Of a DNA stretch of 64,000 nt, positions 43,440-52,506 are shown piece by piece. Positions within the stretch are counted from its first letter, which is position 1. Every line of letters starts with the position of its first letter. The notes below the pieces were generated by a model that was given only the letters and a program-made list of their open reading frames with translations, had not been told where the DNA came from and did no database searches. Source of the DNA: Thermohalobaculum sp951813525 (GTDB taxonomy: Bacteria > Pseudomonadota > Alphaproteobacteria > Rhodobacterales > Rhodobacteraceae). The position numbers were made by a program, and so were the translations under genes. The stretch lies in NCBI GenBank assembly GCA_951813525.2, contig CATOTJ020000002.1, forward strand, positions 930,001 through 994,000, read 5' to 3'.

Positions 43440-44849
43440 CTAAGATAATCCGGCGCTGAAGGCCGACAATGCGGCGGCCGCCACGGCGGCATCGTCCAGC
43501 CCCAGCATTGCCCGCTCCATACCCGCGGTCAAATCCGGTCCGGCCCACATGGCAGCATTTTCGCGATATTTTGCGACGATCTCGGCATTTGCCAGCGGGC
43601 GGTCAGCCGCCCCGCGATTGACCGGTTCGTCCTTTTCCAGGACCGTGCCGTCGTCCAGCGTGATCTTCAAACGCCCGGAATAGGCGGCAGGGAACGGGCC
43701 ATCGCCATAGGCATGGCATTCGGTAAGGTCCATCAGACGCTCGACATCGCGGTCGGTCAGAAACTCGGGTTCCAATTCGGCGAGGCCCAAACGGCCATAT
43801 TTCAGCGCCGTGCCGACCAGGAAATGGGTCGAGAACTTGGCATCGTAATCGTTTTGCGGGCGGCGTTTGTTCGCGACTGGCTCGCAAATGGTCTTGTGGA
43901 CCTCTTCCGGAACCCAAGCGTCGATCCGGGTGATCCGCCCGATCGGCGCCCGGTCCCGCAAAGCCAACGCGCAGTCGATGACTGCATGCGTGAAGTGACA
44001 GGTCGGAAACGGTTTGATCGCAACGTTCATCAGTTCCCAGTTCGTACCCAGCCCGGCGGTCAGGCCCGAAAAATCAAACCAATCCGCGAACTTACCACCG
44101 AATATGTTGTATAATCCAAAGCGGCCGTCATAGGGCGCCGTTGCGCCCTTGAACCCTTCGCGTGCCACGGCGCAGGCGGTCAGCGCGGCCGACGCCGCCC
44201 ATCCCGGGTGCCAGCGCTTGTTCGAGGCGCCGTCTTCCAAAAACTCCATCGAGCCGGAGGCCATCGAGACGGCCAAACCTTGGGCATTCTCCAACTGTTT
44301 CGCATTCAGGCCCATCATTCTGCCGACGGCGAGCACGCAACCGAAGATCCCAATGATCCCCGTGGGGTGAAACCCAGCCTGATGGAAGGCGCCGCGGGCC
44401 GCCATGCCCAAACGGGTCGCTGTTTCAATCCCCACCACATAAGCCGTAACCATCTCGCGCCCGGTGGCGCCGGTCATCGCCGCTGCGGAAAAGCAAGCCG
44501 GCAGAACGGACGCGGTTGCATGAACAATGCCTGCAATATGGGTGTCGTCATAATCCAGCCCGTGACACAAAAATCCGTTCATCGTTGCGGCATCCCGTGC
44601 CGTCAGCCGGGCGGCCATGCCAAAAACCGGCACATCGCCATTGTCGCCAAAGGCTTGCAAACCGGCCAGAACCGGGTGCGCGAACGGGTATCGGGTCGAG
44701 GCAACGGCGATCCCGGCAGCGTCCAGCATCGTGTGATGGGCGCGCGTCCGGACGTCTGCCGGGACCTCGCTGTGGCGCAGCCCCAGCGCAAAGTCGGCCA
44801 GAGCCTTGGTGATCGGTGTATCGCGGGCGATGGTGGATTGGACGTTCAT
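43440..44849 (-). CDS. MmgE/PrpD family protein
   Basis: A 469-aa protein of the MmgE/PrpD family, which includes 2-methylcitrate dehydratase and cis-aconitate decarboxylase. The lid and core motifs HTMLDAAGIAVASTRYP, LCHGLDYDDTHIAGIVHA, FHPTGIIGIFG and PFPTCHFTHAVIDCALAL are present. It probably dehydrates or decarboxylates a branched dicarboxylic or tricarboxylic acid. GAGG lies upstream of the ATG. It follows a class III CoA-transferase gene on the same strand (66-base gap). Confidence 0.92.
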   Translation of the reverse strand: MNVQSTIARDTPITKALADFALGLRHSEVPADVRTRAHHTMLDAAGIAVASTRYPFAHPVLAGLQAFGDNGDVPVFGMAARLTARDAATMNGFLCHGLDYDDTHIAGIVHATASVLPACFSAAAMTGATGREMVTAYVVGIETATRLGMAARGAFHQAGFHPTGIIGIFGCVLAVGRMMGLNAKQLENAQGLAVSMASGSMEFLEDGASNKRWHPGWAASAALTACAVAREGFKGATAPYDGRFGLYNIFGGKFADWFDFSGLTAGLGTNWELMNVAIKPFPTCHFTHAVIDCALALRDRAPIGRITRIDAWVPEEVHKTICEPVANKRRPQNDYDAKFSTHFLVGTALKYGRLGLAELEPEFLTDRDVERLMDLTECHAYGDGPFPAAYSGRLKITLDDGTVLEKDEPVNRGAADRPLANAEIVAKYRENAAMWAGPDLTAGMERAMLGLDDAAVAAAALSAFSAGLS

Positions 44850-44915
44850 CTTTGCCTCACTTTCGGGCGTTCAGGTGCACAGTATGGCCCGCAACGGGTG
44901 GGATTGCATACCATA

Positions 44916-46070
44916 TCAAGCATCCGCCAGGGATGTCGAAAGAAGTGCGGCAAGCCAGTCATTGTCCTGGCCCAGCGCTGGTGCGGGGTCTTCACGGCCG
45001 GGGCGGTGCCCGTCCAGTTGCAACGGCAAGCCGAAAAACTGCAGAGATCCGCTGCCCCGCAAGATCCCTGTCGCCAGCGTTTGGGGATGGGTCGCGATCT
45101 GCGCCATATCCTGGACCGGAGCGGTCGGCACGCCAACGGCGTCCAGTGTTGCAGAAAGCTCCGCCACCGGGCGCTTCGCCGTTTCGCCTTGCAGCAATGC
45201 GATCAGAACATCGCGGTTCTCCAGTCGGTCGGGGTTGGTGACAAAGCGCCGGTCCTGTCCCCAGTCCGATTGATCGAGAACGTCGCAGAACCGCCGAAAC
45301 AGCGAGTCGTTTCCTGCGGCGATCATCAATTCGCCATCAGCGCACTGAAAGATCTGGTACGGGCAGATCATCACCACTCCAGATCCGGCCTTTCCGGGCG
45401 ATTTCCCGGATGAGGTGTAGATCGGCAGAAAATACATCATCCAACCCAGCGCCGTTTCGAAAAGCGCGGTATCGACAATGCCGCCGCGCCCTGTCGCGGT
45501 GCGCCGCAGCAACGCGGTCAAAACACCAATCACCAGCCACATGCCGGTCGTCATATCGATGATCGAAGGGCCGGTGCGGATCGAAGGCCGCCCAGGTTCG
45601 CCGGTGACCGTCATCAATCCGGCAAACGCCTGCATCAACGGGTCATAACCAGGCTTTCCCGCCATCGGCCCTTTGTCGCCGAAAGCGTCGATATTGGCAT
45701 AGATCAATCTGGGATTGACGGCGGTCAGCGCCGTTGCATCGATGCCAAGCTTTGCCGCGAGGCCCGGCCGCTGGTTCTGAATGACAACGTCCGATTTTTC
45801 GGCCAGGCGCAAAACCGTCAAGCGTCCCTCGTCTGCCTTCATGTCGATCGTGACAGAACGTTTCAGTCGGTTCATTGCGTGGAAGGTCGCCGACGTTTTT
45901 GCATTCGGGCCGTCAACGGGTGCGCCCCAACCGCGGGCGTCGTCACCGTGACCGGGCCGCTCGATCTTAATGACTTCGGCGCCCAACTCGGCCAGAATCA
46001 GGGCGCCATAAGGCGCTGCGATTGAATGGCCGATCTCGACAACCCGCAATCCCGAAAGCGGTAAGTCCAT
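44916..46070 (-). CDS. CaiB/BaiF (class III) CoA-transferase
   Basis: A 384-aa class III CoA-transferase. The ATG at 46070 has a strong GGAGG; an upstream in-frame reading to 46118 lacks support. Diagnostic segments are LRVVEIGHSIAAPYGALILAELGAEVIKIERPG and PSIIDMTTGMWLVIGVL (catalytic Asp). It is the third such enzyme in 9 kb, each with different neighbours, implying different acids. Here the partner is MmgE/PrpD. Confidence 0.92.
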   Translation of the reverse strand: MDLPLSGLRVVEIGHSIAAPYGALILAELGAEVIKIERPGHGDDARGWGAPVDGPNAKTSATFHAMNRLKRSVTIDMKADEGRLTVLRLAEKSDVVIQNQRPGLAAKLGIDATALTAVNPRLIYANIDAFGDKGPMAGKPGYDPLMQAFAGLMTVTGEPGRPSIRTGPSIIDMTTGMWLVIGVLTALLRRTATGRGGIVDTALFETALGWMMYFLPIYTSSGKSPGKAGSGVVMICPYQIFQCADGELMIAAGNDSLFRRFCDVLDQSDWGQDRRFVTNPDRLENRDVLIALLQGETAKRPVAELSATLDAVGVPTAPVQDMAQIATHPQTLATGILRGSGSLQFFGLPLQLDGHRPGREDPAPALGQDNDWLAALLSTSLADA

Positions 46071-46241
46071 GGTCCTTCCTCCCACTCTGGTTCTGCTGTC
46101 CGGCCTGAAGAGGGTCAAGCAGGCTCATGATATCGATTGCTGGCAGGGGCCAAATCAGCGTGAAATCACGATTTCTTTGCTGGTCAATCGTCAAACATCA
46201 GGCTTTCCTGCATAGGTTGAATGACCATGATGGAGGACTTG

Positions 46242-46835
46242 ATGATCAGACCGCTCTTTGCCGTTGCGCTTGCCGCCACGCTGTCCGCCGGATCTTCTCT
46301 GGCCGATCCGGTCACATATGCGCCGGATCCCGGGCACACCGAGGTGCGCTTTGTCTGGAACCATGCCGGTGTCTCCGAGCAATCGGGCCGCTGGGGTAAA
46401 GTCGGCGGGTCGATTACGCTGGATCCCAACAATATCGGCGCCGCATCGCTTTCGATCACCATTGACCCGGCCTCGCTGCAAACCGGTGTTGCTGGCCTCG
46501 ATAAACACATGAAATCGCCGGACATGTTCGATATCGAGAAGCACACGACTATCACGTTTGTCTCGACCTCGGTCGAACAGACCGGTGAAAAATCCGCTAA
46601 GGTCACCGGCGATCTTACAATTAAAGGGATCACTAAGCCGATGACACTGGATGTCGAACTTGTCCACCTCGGCGCGCATCCCGTGGGTCAGTATCTGGAT
46701 TACTACAAAGGCCAGTGGCTGGGTGTGAAGGCGACCGGGAAGTTGACCCGGTCAGAGTGGGATGTCGGCTTTGGCGCACCGCTGACATCGGACGAAATCC
46801 GGCTGGAGATCAATTCTGAAATGAAGGCGAAATAG
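46242..46835 (+). CDS. YceI-family periplasmic lipid-binding protein
   Basis: A 197-aa exported lipocalin-like protein. A signal peptide covers about residues 1-22 and the YceI beta-barrel the rest (FVWNHAGVSEQSGRWGK, DKHMKSPDMFDIEKHTTITF, LTIKGITKPM). YceI proteins bind isoprenoid lipids such as ubiquinone precursors. The start at 46242 has GGAGG; an ATG at 46221 is less likely. The gene stands alone. Confidence 0.9.
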   Translation: MIRPLFAVALAATLSAGSSLADPVTYAPDPGHTEVRFVWNHAGVSEQSGRWGKVGGSITLDPNNIGAASLSITIDPASLQTGVAGLDKHMKSPDMFDIEKHTTITFVSTSVEQTGEKSAKVTGDLTIKGITKPMTLDVELVHLGAHPVGQYLDYYKGQWLGVKATGKLTRSEWDVGFGAPLTSDEIRLEINSEMKAK

Positions 46836-46843
46836 CCAATCAG

Positions 46844-46873
46844 ACTGGCCCAGTGGTCACTCGCTGGGCCAGT
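46844..46873. terminator. Bidirectional hairpin between YceI and GNAT genes
   Basis: Perfect 10-bp stem ACTGGCCCAG / CTGGGCCAGT with a 10-base loop between two convergent genes. It includes the stop codon of the GNAT gene. No strong T-run on either side. Confidence 0.5.
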
Positions 46874-47429
46874 AACGCATGATCGGCCGCGTGGATGTAT
46901 GCCGGGCGACTTCGACGAACCCTGTGTCCTCGTAGGCTGTTTTTGTGCCCAGGAAGAGGTCGTAAGACAACAGCTTGCGCTTGCTGTCTATTGGATAGGC
47001 TTCGACTGCGATCGCGCCTTTCGATTGCGCAAATTCGACAGCCCCGCGGATCAGTGCACGCATCAGGCCTTGGCGGCGGAACTCGCGCCGGACCACCAGA
47101 CAGTTCAGCGACCAAACTGGCCGGTCATCGACTGCCTTCAGCGACGCCTTGTTTCGAACCAGCCGGTCAAATGCACTGCGCGGTGCGATACCTGCCCACC
47201 CGGCCGGTTCGCCGGAAAAATAGGCGATCACGCCAGGTTCGATCCCGTCGGTGACACGGGTTTTGAGCACCGGCTTATTGTTCGGCCCCCAGCCAGCTTT
47301 GAAATCCTTCGCCGACGCACACCAGTATGCGCACCAACACTTTCCCGGGTCGCCTTTGCCGGAAAATATGTCCTCCAGATCGGGCCAGCGGTCAGGTGTT
47401 GCAGGGTGGATATCGACGTCTTCCAGCAT
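46857..47429 (-). CDS. GNAT-family N-acetyltransferase
   Basis: A 190-aa acetyltransferase. The acetyl-CoA-binding motif is RREFRRQGLMRALIRGAVEFA, preceded by the strand NCLVVR. A Cys/Trp-rich N-terminal segment KCWCAYWCAS is typical of a small-molecule GNAT subgroup. It probably acetylates a low-molecular-weight amine. Convergent with the YceI gene. Confidence 0.87.
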   Translation of the reverse strand: MLEDVDIHPATPDRWPDLEDIFSGKGDPGKCWCAYWCASAKDFKAGWGPNNKPVLKTRVTDGIEPGVIAYFSGEPAGWAGIAPRSAFDRLVRNKASLKAVDDRPVWSLNCLVVRREFRRQGLMRALIRGAVEFAQSKGAIAVEAYPIDSKRKLLSYDLFLGTKTAYEDTGFVEVARHTSTRPIMRYWPSE

Positions 47430-47522
47430 CTGGGAACGCTATCACCTGGGTGATCGGCGTGCAAAGCGCGTTGACCGCAGCGGCGTCAGGCGTACTGTCC
47501 GCCGAACGCCGGGAGGTTAGCA

Positions 47523-48314
47523 ATGCAGGAATTCGAAACGCTGGAGACGCGCATGGAAGAGGGCGGCGTGTTGGTCGTTACTCTGAACCGCCCGGACCGC
47601 CTGAACGCGATGAACACTCAGATGATGGTGGATTTGCGCAGTTTGTTCGAAGAACTCTACGTTCGTCCTGACCCAGCTCGGGTGGTCGTTTTGACCGGTG
47701 CCGGGGAACGCGGATTCTGTCCTGGCGCTGATCTGAAAGAGCGTGATGGAATGACTGACGAGACCTGGCGTGCCCAACACGCCGTCGTCGAACAGTTCAT
47801 CCGCCATATGTTCCAATGTCCGTTGCCCGTGATTGCTGCGGTCAATGGTGTCGCAATGGGGGGCGGCGCCGAAATTGCACTGGCCAGTGACTTTATCTAT
47901 GCGGCCGACCATGTTCGATTTGCCTTCCCGGAAGTAACGCGCGGGATCATGCCAGGCGCCGCTGGCCCACAGAACCTGCCGCGGGCGGTCGGTGTCCGGC
48001 GGGCCAAGGAAATCGTTCTGACCGGTTTGCCGTTTTCCGCGCAGGAAGCCGAAGCTTGGGGCATGGTCAACAAGGTGATGCCATTGGCCGATCTGATGCC
48101 CGCGGCCTTGGAAACCGCGCGCCGGATTGCGGCGAATGCCCCGATCGGGGTGCGGTCCGCCAAGAAATCCCTGGATAAGGCGGTCGAGTTGGATCGTGCC
48201 ACCGGGTATGATTTCGAGATCGTCGCCTATAATGCCACAGTATCGACCGAGGACCGGTTGGAGGGTGTTCGCGCATTCAACGAAAAGCGCGAGCCGGTGT
48301 TTAAGGGCAAGTGA
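47523..48314 (+). CDS. Enoyl-CoA hydratase
   Basis: A 263-aa crotonase. Both catalytic Glu are present: one in MGGGAEIALASD, the other in FAFPEVTRGIMPGAAG. The first oxyanion loop is GFCPGADLKERD. It hydrates trans-2-enoyl-CoA to 3-hydroxyacyl-CoA. GGGAGG lies upstream. It is the first gene of a three-gene run with a membrane protein and the HMG-CoA-lyase-like enzyme. Confidence 0.93.
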   Translation: MQEFETLETRMEEGGVLVVTLNRPDRLNAMNTQMMVDLRSLFEELYVRPDPARVVVLTGAGERGFCPGADLKERDGMTDETWRAQHAVVEQFIRHMFQCPLPVIAAVNGVAMGGGAEIALASDFIYAADHVRFAFPEVTRGIMPGAAGPQNLPRAVGVRRAKEIVLTGLPFSAQEAEAWGMVNKVMPLADLMPAALETARRIAANAPIGVRSAKKSLDKAVELDRATGYDFEIVAYNATVSTEDRLEGVRAFNEKREPVFKGK

Positions 48315-48352
48315 ATCCGCCGGGCGCTCCGCTTGGCATAAGGGAGAGCACG

Positions 48353-48811
48353 ATGGCCGGAAAGCTGATAGCGGGCATTGTCTGCGGCGGCGCAGGTGCG
48401 ATGCCGGCGAAGCACATGCTTTCCACATTGGTCGCTTCGTTGCAGGTTCTGATCAGCGATAAGGACCAGCTCGAGCTGGGGTTGATGATATCGCCCTTTC
48501 TGATGGCCGGTTTGGTTATTCTGCTTTGTTGGTTGGCACCGACGGTTCTGGGCGCTTGGTTCCGCGGCTGCCTGTTCGTGACCGTGATCAGCATCATCGC
48601 GGCCTTTCAGGTCGTGCAATGTTTCGGCATCGAGTGGATCGTTGGCGAGACGTTCAACGACCCGAGCGTGCGAGATGCCGCAATGGCGAGCTGCAACAAC
48701 GATCTGACGCCCTCCATCGCTCTGATTTATCTGGCGATGGGTGTGGCGTTCGGGGCTGCAACGATCATGTTTTGGCGCCGCTCGATGCAAAGCGGTTTGC
48801 CGGATGTCTGA
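48353..48811 (+). CDS. Small membrane protein of unknown function
   Basis: A 152-aa integral membrane protein with about four hydrophobic segments and a short polar loop with two Cys near residues 90 and 114. AGGGAG precedes the ATG at 48353. No family is recognised. It sits between hydratase and lyase genes and is probably cotranscribed with them. Confidence 0.65.
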   Translation: MAGKLIAGIVCGGAGAMPAKHMLSTLVASLQVLISDKDQLELGLMISPFLMAGLVILLCWLAPTVLGAWFRGCLFVTVISIIAAFQVVQCFGIEWIVGETFNDPSVRDAAMASCNNDLTPSIALIYLAMGVAFGAATIMFWRRSMQSGLPDV

Positions 48812-48831
48812 AATGTCGAAAGGTCTGTTGC

Positions 48832-49761
48832 ATGGAACGTGATGTTATCGTCCGCGATGTCGGCCCCAGGGACGGGCTGCAACTGGTCAAGACCGTGTTG
48901 CCGACGCAGACCAAGCTGGATTGGATCCGCGCCGATATCGCGGCGGGTGTGCCCGAAGTCGAATGCTGTTCCTTCGTTCCGCCGTATGTGATTGCCCAGT
49001 TTGCCGACGCTATCGATGTCGCCACTGCGGCCGCGGCCGAAAAGGGCGCTGTGATGTCGGCCCTGACGCCGAACCTGAAGGGTGCCCAAATCGGCTTTCA
49101 AACCGGCGTGCCCAAGATCAATTACGTCATGTCGGTCAGCGAAACCCACAATCAACAGAATGTTCGCCGAACCCGCGAACAATCGCTCGAAGGGTTCCGC
49201 GCGATTATCGCTGAGCGCAATGCGGTGGCACCCGGCGTGCAGATCGGGATCGGGCTTGCAACGGCGCTCGGCTGCACGTTGGAGGGCAGGGTGCCCGAGC
49301 GCGATACATTGGACTTGTTGGAAAAGGTTTTGGAGGCCGGGGCCGACGAGGTGATGTTGCCGGACACCGTTGGATATGCCAGCCCCGGACAGGTCCGGTC
49401 GCTGTTCAAAAAGGCCCTGCCGGTCGCGGGCGACGTGCCGGTTTGGACCCATTTCCATGACACGCGCGGACTGGGCCTGGCCAACGCATTGGCGGCATTG
49501 GAAACGGGGTGCAAACGTTTCGACGCGTCGCTGGCAGGCTTGGGCGGCTGCCCGTTTGCGCCTGGCGCAACCGGTAACATCGTGTTGGAAGATCTGGTGT
49601 TTTTGCTGGAAAGCGAGGGGCTGCATACCGGGATCGATCTGGAGGCCCTGCGCCCGGCACGCGAGATCGTCGAGGCTGCGTTGCCCGCGGAACCGAAATA
49701 CGGCCAGCTCTTACGCGCCGGGCTGCCAAAGGGGTTTGTTCCTGCGGCGGCGGCACAATAA
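48832..49761 (+). CDS. HMG-CoA lyase-like enzyme
   Basis: A 309-aa TIM-barrel lyase of the HMG-CoA lyase family, which splits 3-hydroxy-3-methylglutaryl-CoA (or related citramalyl-type CoA esters) to acetyl-CoA plus a ketoacid. It has VRDVGPRDGLQ (metal Asp), HFHDTRGLGLANALAALE (metal His pair) and the active-site Cys signature AGLGGCPFAPGATGN. It terminates leucine-type or related branched-acid degradation. AAAGG lies upstream of the ATG. Confidence 0.92.
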   Translation: MERDVIVRDVGPRDGLQLVKTVLPTQTKLDWIRADIAAGVPEVECCSFVPPYVIAQFADAIDVATAAAAEKGAVMSALTPNLKGAQIGFQTGVPKINYVMSVSETHNQQNVRRTREQSLEGFRAIIAERNAVAPGVQIGIGLATALGCTLEGRVPERDTLDLLEKVLEAGADEVMLPDTVGYASPGQVRSLFKKALPVAGDVPVWTHFHDTRGLGLANALAALETGCKRFDASLAGLGGCPFAPGATGNIVLEDLVFLLESEGLHTGIDLEALRPAREIVEAALPAEPKYGQLLRAGLPKGFVPAAAAQ

Positions 49762-49945
49762 TTGTTCCTCATAGTGTACCGCTCCGCCAGAATACTTTGC
49801 CTTAAGAAGCCCATCGCCCCGCGATGCCGTGCGTGCGCAGGAGAGTAAATCGGAGCCAGCGATTTCGGGAACTGAAAGCTTGGATGGCACGGTGCTCGTT
49901 AGATCGACCCCGAAGATCGATTGAACTTCGCAGAAAGGTTTGAAT

Positions 49946-51127
49946 ATGAAAGATGTTGATCCGATCTCGATGCCGCTCGATGATCAATGGGCCGATATCC
50001 GCGACGGGGTTTCGAAGGTCTGCGAGCCCTTCGACAACGCCTACTGGATGGACCTTGATGCAAAGTCTGAATATCCCCACGCCTTTGTCGATGCCCTGAC
50101 CGAGGCGGGATATCTGGCCGCACTGATACCCGAAGAATACGGCGGTGCGGGCCTGCCAATACCGGCTGCGGGCGCGATCCTGGAGACAATTCATTTCATG
50201 GGCTGCAATGCGGCCGCGTGCCATGCGCAGATGTACACAATAGGGACATTGCTGCGCCACGGATCTGAAGAGCAAAAGCGAAAATATATGCCCGGCATCG
50301 CGTCGGGCGAATTGCGAATGCAGGCTTTCGGTGTGACCGAGCCGACGACAGGATCGGATACCACCCAGTTGAAGACCCGGGCCGAGCTGAAGGGCAACAA
50401 ATACGTCATCAACGGTCAGAAGGTGTGGACATCGCGGGCAATGCAGTCGGACCTGATGCTGCTTTTGGCCCGGACAGAGCCTGCCGATCAGGTCAAGAGA
50501 CGCTCGGACGGGATCTCAACCTTCCTGATTGATCTGCGCGAAGCTGTGGGCAACGGCATCGAACTTCGCAAACTGGATACGATGATCAACCACAATTCCT
50601 GTGAGGTGTTTATCGACAATCTCGAGGTATCGCCCGATGCGGTGATCGGAGAGCCGGGGAATGGTTTCAAATATATCCTCGATGGCATGAACGCCGAACG
50701 TGTCTTGATTGCGCATGAATGTCTGGGCGACGCGAAATTCTTCATCGATCGTGCGGTGGAATATGTGAATGACCGCTCGGTATTTGGTCGGCCGATTGGT
50801 CAGAACCAGGGCGTTCAATTTCCGATCGCGCGCGCCTGGGCTGAAACGCAGGCCGCAGCGTTGTTGGTGGCCAAAGCCGGAGCGATGTTCGAGGCGGGAC
50901 GGCCCTGCGGGGCCGAGGCAAATTCCGGTAAGATGCTGGCATCCGAGGCGGCTTGGCATGCGGCCGAGGCCTGCATGCAGTCCTTTGGCGGGTTCGCTTA
51001 TGCACGCGAATATGGGATAGAGCGAAAGTGGCGGGAATGCCGCCTCTATCAGACTGCACCGATTTCGACGAACATGATCCTGGCTTTCATCGGCCAGAAC
51101 GTTCTGGGAATGCCCAGGTCATATTGA
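49946..51127 (+). CDS. Acyl-CoA dehydrogenase
   Basis: A 393-aa acyl-CoA dehydrogenase. It has IPEEYGGAGLP, GVTEPTTGSDTTQLKTRA, INGQKVWTSRA and NDRSVFGRPIGQNQGVQF. The C-terminal segment (FGGFAYAREYGIERKWREC, APISTNMILAFI) has APIST in place of the common GTNEIQ end, so the catalytic base may be placed as in isovaleryl- or glutaryl-type branches. The ATG at 49946 has AAAGG; a TTG at 49940 is an alternative. Confidence 0.92.
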   Translation: MKDVDPISMPLDDQWADIRDGVSKVCEPFDNAYWMDLDAKSEYPHAFVDALTEAGYLAALIPEEYGGAGLPIPAAGAILETIHFMGCNAAACHAQMYTIGTLLRHGSEEQKRKYMPGIASGELRMQAFGVTEPTTGSDTTQLKTRAELKGNKYVINGQKVWTSRAMQSDLMLLLARTEPADQVKRRSDGISTFLIDLREAVGNGIELRKLDTMINHNSCEVFIDNLEVSPDAVIGEPGNGFKYILDGMNAERVLIAHECLGDAKFFIDRAVEYVNDRSVFGRPIGQNQGVQFPIARAWAETQAAALLVAKAGAMFEAGRPCGAEANSGKMLASEAAWHAAEACMQSFGGFAYAREYGIERKWRECRLYQTAPISTNMILAFIGQNVLGMPRSY

Positions 51128-51138
51128 GGAGAGTAATT

Positions 51139-51606
51139 ATGCGTTCAATCGTGGCTGCACTGACAATATTGGGCTTTTGCGGGCAGGCAATGGCGGATCA
51201 ATGTTATGTTCGAACCTATTCGGACGAGCATCTGCGCAAAAATCCCAATCAAGTTGTTCGCGACATCCGGATGATCCTACCCGATGTTCCAACCGAGTTT
51301 GCCTCGGCGATCGTCAAGTTCCGGGACAGCCCGCGCAGCTTTCAACAAGGTTTCAATTGTTATGTCGCGGACGATCCCAAATATCCCGATGCATTTTTGT
51401 ATTGCAGCGTCGACTGTGATGGCGGGACATTTGTCGCCCGCCAGCCGGGCGATGATCGCAGGTCGATTCTGGTTACAACGCCGTGGGGCTTTATCGTCAG
51501 CGGTGGCTGCGGTGAAGAAGAGGAAGAAACCCGCAATGTGTTGGACAAGGATGCCGACGGCACCACGTTCAAGCTGTACCAGGCCGAGTTGTCTGAATGC
51601 CGCTGA
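51139..51606 (+). CDS. Exported small protein of unknown function
   Basis: A 155-aa exported protein. A signal peptide (MRSIVAALTILGFCGQAMA) is followed by a mature part with five Cys, among them CYVRTYS, CYVADD and CSVDCDGG, and an acidic segment GCGEEEEETRN. GAGGAG is upstream and the start is 11 bases after the dehydrogenase stop. No family is recognised; disulphide-rich periplasmic proteins of this kind are common in the group. Confidence 0.75.
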   Translation: MRSIVAALTILGFCGQAMADQCYVRTYSDEHLRKNPNQVVRDIRMILPDVPTEFASAIVKFRDSPRSFQQGFNCYVADDPKYPDAFLYCSVDCDGGTFVARQPGDDRRSILVTTPWGFIVSGGCGEEEEETRNVLDKDADGTTFKLYQAELSECR

Positions 51607-51633
51607 AAAGCTGCTGTTAACGGCGCGCTTCCG

Positions 51634-52428
51634 TCAGACAAATCCGAGCGCCTGCGCCGCAAAGGTCATCATTGCTCGCTGTTCGGTGTCCAGCCAATCA
51701 TCCAGCCAGTCGATGCTGTGCCGATAAAGGTGGCGGGCCTCGTGCTGTGTCCATGGCCAATCCGAGCCCCACAACAGTTGACCCGGTTTCTTACGGCAGA
51801 GGATCGGCCGGATCGCCTCGGCATAATGCTTCCCGCTCTGACGATAGGGCGCGGATAACTTGAGGCAGAGAAGAGCCGGTTCGATTTCGGCGATTGCGGC
51901 GATCCCCGGACAGTCAGGACCGGATGGCAGCCCGAAGTGATCCACCATCACATGGGCCAGATCCTCGATCATCAGTTTCGCGATTTCGGGCCAAACCGTT
52001 CCAGGCGCTTGGATCTCGGTCCACCACAGGCGCTCACTCAGCCGCTGCGTCAAGGCGCGATAGGCAGGTTCGGCCAGACGTTCCGGCGCGAGGGACAGCA
52101 GGTTGTACCGATGACCGATCACCCCCGCGGCGGTCAGGTCGTCCAGCTCTGCATCGCTGACGGAGGGGTCGAGCACAACAATGCCGCGCAGCCGGTCGGG
52201 ATGCGCTTTCAAGGCCGCCAACAGATAGCTGTTATCGGTGCCCAGAAAGCTTGGTTGAACCAACACTGCACGTCTGATCCCATGCGCGTCCAACACCCCC
52301 AGATAGGTATCGATCGTCGCCTCATAGTCCGGGCGATACCGGGCGTTGGACACCAACTGGCAGTTGCGGTCCCAGACATGGGCATGGCTGTCGATCAGGC
52401 GGGTTGGCGCTGAGTGGGTATCATGCAT
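51634..52428 (-). CDS. Amidohydrolase-2 family hydrolase (PDC hydrolase-like)
   Basis: A 264-aa TIM-barrel amidohydrolase. The N-terminal IDSHAHVWD metal motif, VVDHFGLPS and the C-terminal LLWGSDWPWTQHE are typical of the 2-pyrone-4,6-dicarboxylate lactonase/ACMSD group. It probably hydrolyses a lactone or decarboxylates an acid. An ATG at 52428 is preferred to a TTG at 52461. It is divergent from the lyase operon, so both may act on one route. Confidence 0.88.
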   Translation of the reverse strand: MHDTHSAPTRLIDSHAHVWDRNCQLVSNARYRPDYEATIDTYLGVLDAHGIRRAVLVQPSFLGTDNSYLLAALKAHPDRLRGIVVLDPSVSDAELDDLTAAGVIGHRYNLLSLAPERLAEPAYRALTQRLSERLWWTEIQAPGTVWPEIAKLMIEDLAHVMVDHFGLPSGPDCPGIAAIAEIEPALLCLKLSAPYRQSGKHYAEAIRPILCRKKPGQLLWGSDWPWTQHEARHLYRHSIDWLDDWLDTEQRAMMTFAAQALGFV

Positions 52429-52506
52429 CTGGCACGCGATGTCCTTTGCCTTGGGGGGCAAGCGGCGTAAAGTGCCCCACGTCCATTATGCGACAGGGAG
52501 ATTGCC

